A stretch of DNA of 64,000 nt from NCBI GenBank assembly GCA_025267735.1, contig CM046307.1:34773231-34837230 (forward strand). Reading direction: 5' to 3'. How positions within the stretch are numbered: the first letter of the stretch is position 1; every line of letters begins with the position of its first letter. The translations under genes and the position numbers were made by a program. The DNA comes from Mactra quadrangularis. Its lineage: Eukaryota; Mollusca; Bivalvia; Venerida; Mactridae. Below the pieces are notes generated by a model. That model searched no databases. It saw only the letters and a list, made by a program, of their open reading frames with translations, and was not told the DNA's origin. This document shows positions 58,471 through 64,000 of the stretch, one piece after another.

Positions 58471-59040
58471 CTGAAATACATTATTCAAATACAATTTTAT
58501 CCATATCTTTTATTATTTTACACAGAATATTTAAGATTAGTTCTGACAAAGAAATCAAAAACATTTTCTTGTAAATATAGCACCATTCATTTAATAAAAT
58601 ATATAAGAAAGAAAATGCGCAGACCATGCCTAACAATTATGATAGCATATTTCTTATTAGCAAAGACATTAAGCTATATATACAAATGGAACACTAGTTT
58701 GAATGTTCGTCAACATTAGAATGGAACACAGTGCATTTATCTGTTGATGACGATTGTCACATTTTAGTAATAACAATGTTATAATGACATTAGCAATGCC
58801 TCTGGGTGTTTCAAAAGTCTCCCTTGATACAAAACTCAACTATATTTTGTTTGTAATATGTCCTCTAAAATCATACCATTATTATGTGTGTCAATAAATT
58901 ATTTCAAGTCAGAGTAAGGTCTTAGTAAAGCCGCCAAAAGACATTGACACGCAGATGGGTCACAATTGACATATTAAATGCCAAAGTGTGGACATCTACA
59001 AGTACTCGCATAAGAGTTCAAACCATTCTCGTTTATACAT
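58471..59040. other. Region where upstream ZSWIM-like exons would be expected
   Basis: No convincing exon was found on the minus strand. Confidence 0.4.
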
Positions 59041-59049
59041 CGCATTTAG

Positions 59050-59573
59050 CAATCTCTCATACAGAGTTGTCGATCCTTACAGTGATCTATATCTCTGTAA
59101 ACGTCTCGGGTTTTACAAGATTCTTGTAAAATAGTAATATAATTTGGATTTTGTATCTAAAGCGTAATTCGTCTTTTATATATATTATCTCAAATTTTTA
59201 CGTGAAATATAATTTTATTACAGGCGAAATCCAATTTTTAAAGAGTTATATTTACAAGAACTATTTTCTTGTGAAACGTCTTCCTATTCTGAGTAATTTG
59301 GCTTTTTTACTCATCCGCAAAAAAATGTCAACAATAGATGATATTGCTAAAAATTATGACAAAAATTTAGTGCTAAGGGACTGTCAACGACAACCCTTTG
59401 AACATCTACAAGACAAGAAAGGTGATCTGTTATTTAGTTTGTCTGTTGCGTTTGGACAAAATTCAAAAATTGTCGCATGGTCGTTTTAAACGATCACGTG
59501 TTTGGGACTACTTTCGAGACGTTAACAGAGATAAAGATCACTGTAAGGATCGACAACTCTGTATGAGAGATTG
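59050..59573 (+). mobile_element. 524-bp MULE-like element, copy 2
   Basis: It is nearly identical to 13001-13522 in the same orientation. CGCATTTAG (9 bp) is duplicated exactly at 59041-59049 and 59574-59582. Differences I can see are an extra A in the TTGTGAAACGTC block, an extra G in TCTGTTGCGTTTGG and a C-to-T in the AATTCGTCTTTTAT block. The two insertions break the frame that is open in copy 1. Confidence 0.9.
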
Positions 59574-60696
59574 CGCATTTAGAGAGTTAAATCAGAGTAT
59601 CTGAATAAAATCATTACAAATAACTGAGGTAACAATACCATAAATCATAACAAGAACAAGCTTTAACAGAACAAAGATTTTAAGTCTAAGGCCACAACAA
59701 GTTGATCAAGTGTTCTCCAAATTTTACTGGAAAAAATGGGGCGAGCGAGGGAAGAAAAGAAATAAAAAAAAGTCTTTATTCACTTGCTTTACATAGATGT
59801 TTGACCAAATTTTTATGGGCGAGCGAGGAAATAAAAAATATTTTTTTTAAAAAAAACTATCAAAATTAAGGTGCGAGCGAATCTATAGAGCATATGATCA
59901 ATTTGTTGTGGCATACGTATTTAATTAATCAAGGGCATGCATAATCAACCACATTTGACAAATTTCAGTGCAATTTTAACACTACATTTCTGAAATAATT
60001 AAAAATGAGAACGCATCTATTTTCTCCATTTGTATCAAAATCATTGTTTTAACATGCCTAAAAAGATCTGCTTTATTCATATTATTCATTATGAATAGTT
60101 GTAGACCAAACCACACATTTACCAGTGAAACAAACATCATAATATCAATACTGTATATCAGGTATTTTTTGCTAGGCTTACGTTTTGCCATCAACTTTTG
60201 CCCCTTAACTTTCATGCTTGGGTAAAGTTTGGGAATTTTTATTAGACTGGGGAATTTTGAGACCTTACTGTGGAAATGGGTTTAGTTTGGCTTGTGAAAT
60301 TGATAAAGTGAAGGGAAACCAATTTTCTTCTTAATTTTCGAAGTCAGACTTCTAAACATAAGATAATTTAACAGTCAATTGAAATATTATTACTATTTGA
60401 TTTAATTGATTTTTAAATGTGCATCAGTTTACAGTAGATTATCTTGTCATTTGATAAGAGGCAATGAAAAACATATTTCAAAACGCTACCAAGGTGAAGT
60501 TTTTTTATTAACATTGCTGTTTAATACGCCATCGGACGTCTAGGCCTTTTCTCTAACAAGATAACGCCAGACCACTTTCCGTTCGGGCAACAATTTAATT
60601 TTTAGACTTAGATTTTAGACTTGTCGTCATTTTTAGTAGCACTAGGGTTATGGGCAAATCTCAGCTGCCCAAATATTGTAACATAAAAGTGTCTAC

Positions 60697-60708
60697 TGCG
60701 CATGTGCG
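60697..60708. promoter_or_regulatory. NRF1-like palindromic site
   Basis: TGCGCATGTGCG differs by one base from the TGCGCATGCGCA-type NRF1 consensus. It lies about 590 bp upstream of the possible start codon at 61289, next to a GC-richer patch (AAAGGGGAGGTCGGCCGATC). Confidence 0.35.
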
Positions 60709-61263
60709 AAAGGGGAGGTCGGCCGATCATTGCCGATAAAACTTAAAACGTCGCCATATTGGATTGACGTATACTCCCCCAGTGAGGATCTTATTTCTTC
60801 ATAATTAATAACTTAATTCTTAAATAAATATCGGTTCAATGTTTACTTTTTTGTAAACATGAGTACAGTTCCATCACCATTTCAGATATATATATTTGCA
60901 TCTATCTATCATAGGCGGATCTAGTTTGGGGTGGCAGCCTGTCAGGGAGTCCGGACCCCCAAAAATTTTCAAAATGTACCCGTTTATGTGTGTATTTTTT
61001 TTAACTGTAAGCCATTTAAATAGCATAAAGCAATTTTTCTCTTTGCTTGTCTACCATGAAACTAAACCGTACAGTATGGCATAGGTTTTTAAACGAAATG
61101 GAAACCTTTCTCCAATACAATTCAAAATCAAAGAACATGCAATTCAATGTATCAATATTAACATTACAAACATAAGTCCGCGTTCGGATCTAAACTATTT
61201 ATTTACATAGATATTAATTTAAACCACGTGTCTTTATTTATTTACAAGATATTTTTGGATCAG

Positions 61264-61271
61264 TCACGTGA
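61264..61271. promoter_or_regulatory. TCACGTGA E-box beside the possible start codon
   Basis: The palindrome TCACGTGA ends 17 bases before the ATG at 61289. bHLH-zip factors (USF, MITF/TFE type) bind this core in animals. Its position suggests a core-promoter site, but the transcription start is unknown. Confidence 0.4.
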
Positions 61272-61288
61272 TTTGTTTGGCTTCAAAT

Positions 61289-62940
61289 ATGGCCGATTCT
61301 GGTAAGATTAGCGCGAAGTTAGCCCCGCTTCCTGACACTATTTGTCACATTTATTCTATTAGACATTTATATTTACAATAAATGGTTTGTTTTACCTTTG
61401 TCCGTGCGGCCAAATGTTGGTCACTTCCTATTTTTGCCATACATGGGTTATGAGTTTGTTCCGTACATTTGCAATAGTAATTTTGGTGGGTGGGGTATTA
61501 TTTAAAAAAATATTATATTTTCATTTCCTCTACGTAGTGTATAAAATTGCCAATTTATTTACATATTTAAATAGATTAAGGGGACAATGGAAGGAATATG
61601 TCATATCCCTGACATTACCATGGATATTATTTAGCTTGATAGACCATAACAAATATCAAAGCACTGAGACTGAAGCACTGAGTTATTTTGGGTTACAATT
61701 AAGTAATTTTACACATGTCATAGCATTGAACTGTTTTCGTAATTGACATTGTAGTAATAGGCTAGACTTTGACCCCTGATCACTGTAAGTTGATGTGAAG
61801 GACATTACATCTACCCTTGGTATAAAGTAATCAAAGTATCCTAACTTATCCTATTTTCGATCACAACCAATATTCGATCAGCTTCTATGTATCATAATGA
61901 CTTGCTTACATTTGTACAATTACAATTAAGCCAAGACTGTGTTTTGAAATATATATGCATGCAATTAATAACACCTTTTCCATGAATGGCTTGAAGAAAA
62001 CAAAGGAAAAAACTTAAAACATGTATTTTCTATCAATCGTGTGGGTTGATTGGTTTTGTCACAATTTGTGTGGTTTTTATTCCGATTAAAACCAACTTAC
62101 TAAGAATGACATTAAATTATTTTGACAGTAATGTTCTTCTTTATTATACAGTTTGTGATTTTGTTGTACACCATGTACTCAAATGATTTTTATACAAAAT
62201 ATTATCTATCATGTTCTTTTTGTCTATTGTGTATTGACTACCCCCTATCGTGTACCTTAATTTCTACTAAAAATGTTGATATTCTATAAATTTATAGGTA
62301 CAAATATATTTTACAATCATGCTAAACTGTGTACTTTGTGTAAACCAGGTATAAATTAATTATCTTTTCTCTGTGAACGTGTTCAAAAAACAACTATGTA
62401 ACATATATAAATATATAAATGTTTATTTCTTTATCTATCGTGTGATTTTTCGAAGTTGACAATCTTGTACCTGAATTTAAATTCGATTAAAGCCAAGTTT
62501 AAATTTAGTTAAAAAGAATTTGTGCAGTAATTTCGATGTTCAATTGATTTAACAAACTTATGTTGTTTAAATACATTTTTTATTATTTACGGCTAAATAG
62601 AAGAACACTTTTTGTTTTCAATCTACATTAGAGACGCATTAATGTTTAACCTGCCGTCGTTGAAACGTTTTTCTTTGGGCGAAAAAAGCCGAGGATTGGA
62701 ACAATCATGTTAAACGTGTATTGAGACACGGAATCATGTATTTTACAGTTTGTGTAACGTGCAATGAGTGTTCGTACAACGTGCGTGTACCGTCCGTACC
62801 GTGTGACAACTTGCACGTTCGGAGATCTGTAACTATTTGGTTGTTTACATTTGCTTTCATTCCAGCTTTTTGTTTTTTCAGGAACTCAAAGTAATGTAAA
62901 AACTTGTCCTGATACTGGACAAACTGTTGAGACATCTGAA
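61289..62940 (+). CDS. Possible gene start: two phase-matched exons, continues beyond window
   Basis: ATG at 61289 in AAATATGG context gives exon 1 (61289-61301), ending in the donor GTAAGA. A second exon 62882-62940 follows a strong pyrimidine tract and CAG (TTTTTGTTTTTTCAG) and ends in GTAAGT. Only one of its three frames is open, and that is exactly the frame set by exon 1, giving MADSGTQSNVKTCPDT, then GQTVETSE (24 codons, ending in phase 0). The MADSG start with a very short first exon is common in animal genes. The family cannot be identified from 24 residues. A possible third exon after TTGCAG at about 63118 is weak. Confidence 0.5.
61302..62881. other. First intron of the possible gene
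   Basis: The sequence is AT-rich. A 119-codon frame at 61387-61746 is hydrophobic and probably chance; a 76-codon minus-strand frame at 62705-62935 overlaps exon 2 in antisense and is a shadow. Confidence 0.4.
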
Positions 62941-64000
62941 GTAAGTTTATGTTATATTTCTTTAATGGTACAATGTAATGCTTCTCACTTTATTTTGTCG
63001 CTTCACAGTTCACAGTCATGAACCTGTTTTGTTTGGCTTTAAGTAGTATCTGATTACTTTGCTTAAGTTATTTCCCTTATTTCATTGAATACCTCAATAA
63101 TCAGTTGTTAGTTGCAGTTAGAAGAAATGAATTCTGCCCCAAGAATGAAATTGTTTGCCTGATACTAAGATCACATGGTTTAATGTCAAATGTCTTGATG
63201 TCATATTTTATTATATGTGTGACAAATGCTACCTCATATAACATCATCATTTGTGGGGCTTTACTTTTAAATTAATTTGAATGTGCTCATTGTTCACATT
63301 AAAACAACTAGAGATACTTGCAAAAGTATCCATGTTACTTTAATTGTGCTTAATATTTAGAGGTGAAACGATTAATCGCTGTTCACAAAGAATCGCGATT
63401 TTTAACGCTCGGTTCAATTCGATTCGGAAGAGGCATTTTCGATTCAATTCTTATTTGAAATACTGTCTTTATCAGTAGTTTTGTGAGTTGAAAGAAACAC
63501 CCTTTTTTATTAGAAATAAGCATATTTTTTATAGTTGACTAAAATAATGTACCCTAATTGACCTACGATTGCTAATCCAGATAGGAGTTGTGAATTTAAG
63601 AGAGACCGCCCGCGGCAATTATACATGTAAATTGTGCGTACATGTCAATTAGACCTTATTGTTGGCCACTCGCTGACAGAAAATCGATAATGGAGTTGTC
63701 AAGTTTGTTAAGAAAAACAAAATAAACTTTTCACATCATCGTTCCTGAAGTATCGTTAGTTGAATCAAGATGAAAACATTAAAAACATGAGTTGTTTTAA
63801 TTACAAGAGATGTTTCGTATTAAATTGCTATTTAGCGTGGGTCGCCAAAATGAATGATTACGCCGAAATGTTTGAAGCGATTCTGTTCCATATGATACAA
63901 AATTAAATTAAGCATAATTAAGTTATTTAGAGATAAATTGTAAACTTAAATGTTCGTTTTGATGGTTATTTATTTACGTTTATTTTTGGGAAAATCCTCT
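62941..64000. other. Right end of the window, intron-like
   Basis: A dispersed-repeat-like block with AACGATTAATCGCTGTTCAC and TCAATTCGATTCGGAAGAGG lies at 63365-63460. Nothing else was recognised. Confidence 0.4.

Larger units (their letters stand above)
59583..61288. other. Spacer with CpG-richer promoter-like patches
   Basis: Repeated GGGCGAGCGAGG motifs occur at 59740-59830. An NRF1-like site TGCGCATGTGCG lies at 60697-60708. CACGTG sites lie at about 61228 and 61265. No exon was recognised upstream of 61289. Confidence 0.4.

Noticed and set aside
61387..61746. 119-codon hydrophobic frame as a membrane protein
   Set aside because: It lies in the putative first intron, with AT-rich composition and no supporting motif; a chance frame is likelier.

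Overview
This is an AT-rich, intron- and repeat-dominated stretch of an animal nuclear genome. The repeat types (tRNA-derived SINEs, many small inverted-repeat elements, a Helentron-like family with a CCGT-rich core, a LINE ORF2 C-terminus) look most like a bivalve mollusc. That assignment is from pattern memory and was not searched. No bacterial operon, rRNA, free-standing tRNA or CRISPR array was seen. Most open frames in the window fall in tandem or dispersed repeats and are not genes.

1-15.6 kb is dense in small transposons: a piggyBac-type element with TTAA duplications, a mariner-like element, a MULE-like 522-bp element with a 9-bp duplication, SINEs (one nested in another repeat), and the first copies of a 0.25-0.33 kb Helentron-like repeat. 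Nine copies of that repeat lie between 2.1 and 30.4 kb, all in the same orientation.

15.6-23.2 kb carries seven exons of a DEAH-box splicing helicase of the DHX38/PRP16 family, plus strand, from the P-loop to just before motif VI. All splice sites are GT-AG, but motif II reads DKAH, other invariant residues are changed and one exon has an in-frame stop. It is best read as a decayed, truncated duplicate whose introns have filled with transposons.

26.6-50.3 kb is a tandem-repeat compartment: a 21-bp minisatellite (2.2 kb), a degenerate AT-rich zone, an approximately 80-bp satellite (about 7 kb, with higher-order structure), an approximately 87-bp repeat, a 69-bp minisatellite (1.2 kb) and an approximately 164-bp repeat. 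A 3.15-kb foldback element with 736-bp arms and a 5-bp target duplication sits at 40.87-44.01 kb, and a minus-strand LINE fragment at 44.3-45.2 kb.

50-64 kb is quieter. A minus-strand, multi-exon gene of the MULE-transposase/SWIM zinc-finger type (ZSWIM1/3-like) runs 58.5 to 54.6 kb; it has a broken splice donor and lacks the SWIM histidine. A second MULE-like element, nearly identical to the one at 13 kb, lies at 59.05 kb. A possible intact gene starts at 61289 on the plus strand (two phase-matched exons, E-box beside the ATG) and leaves the window.
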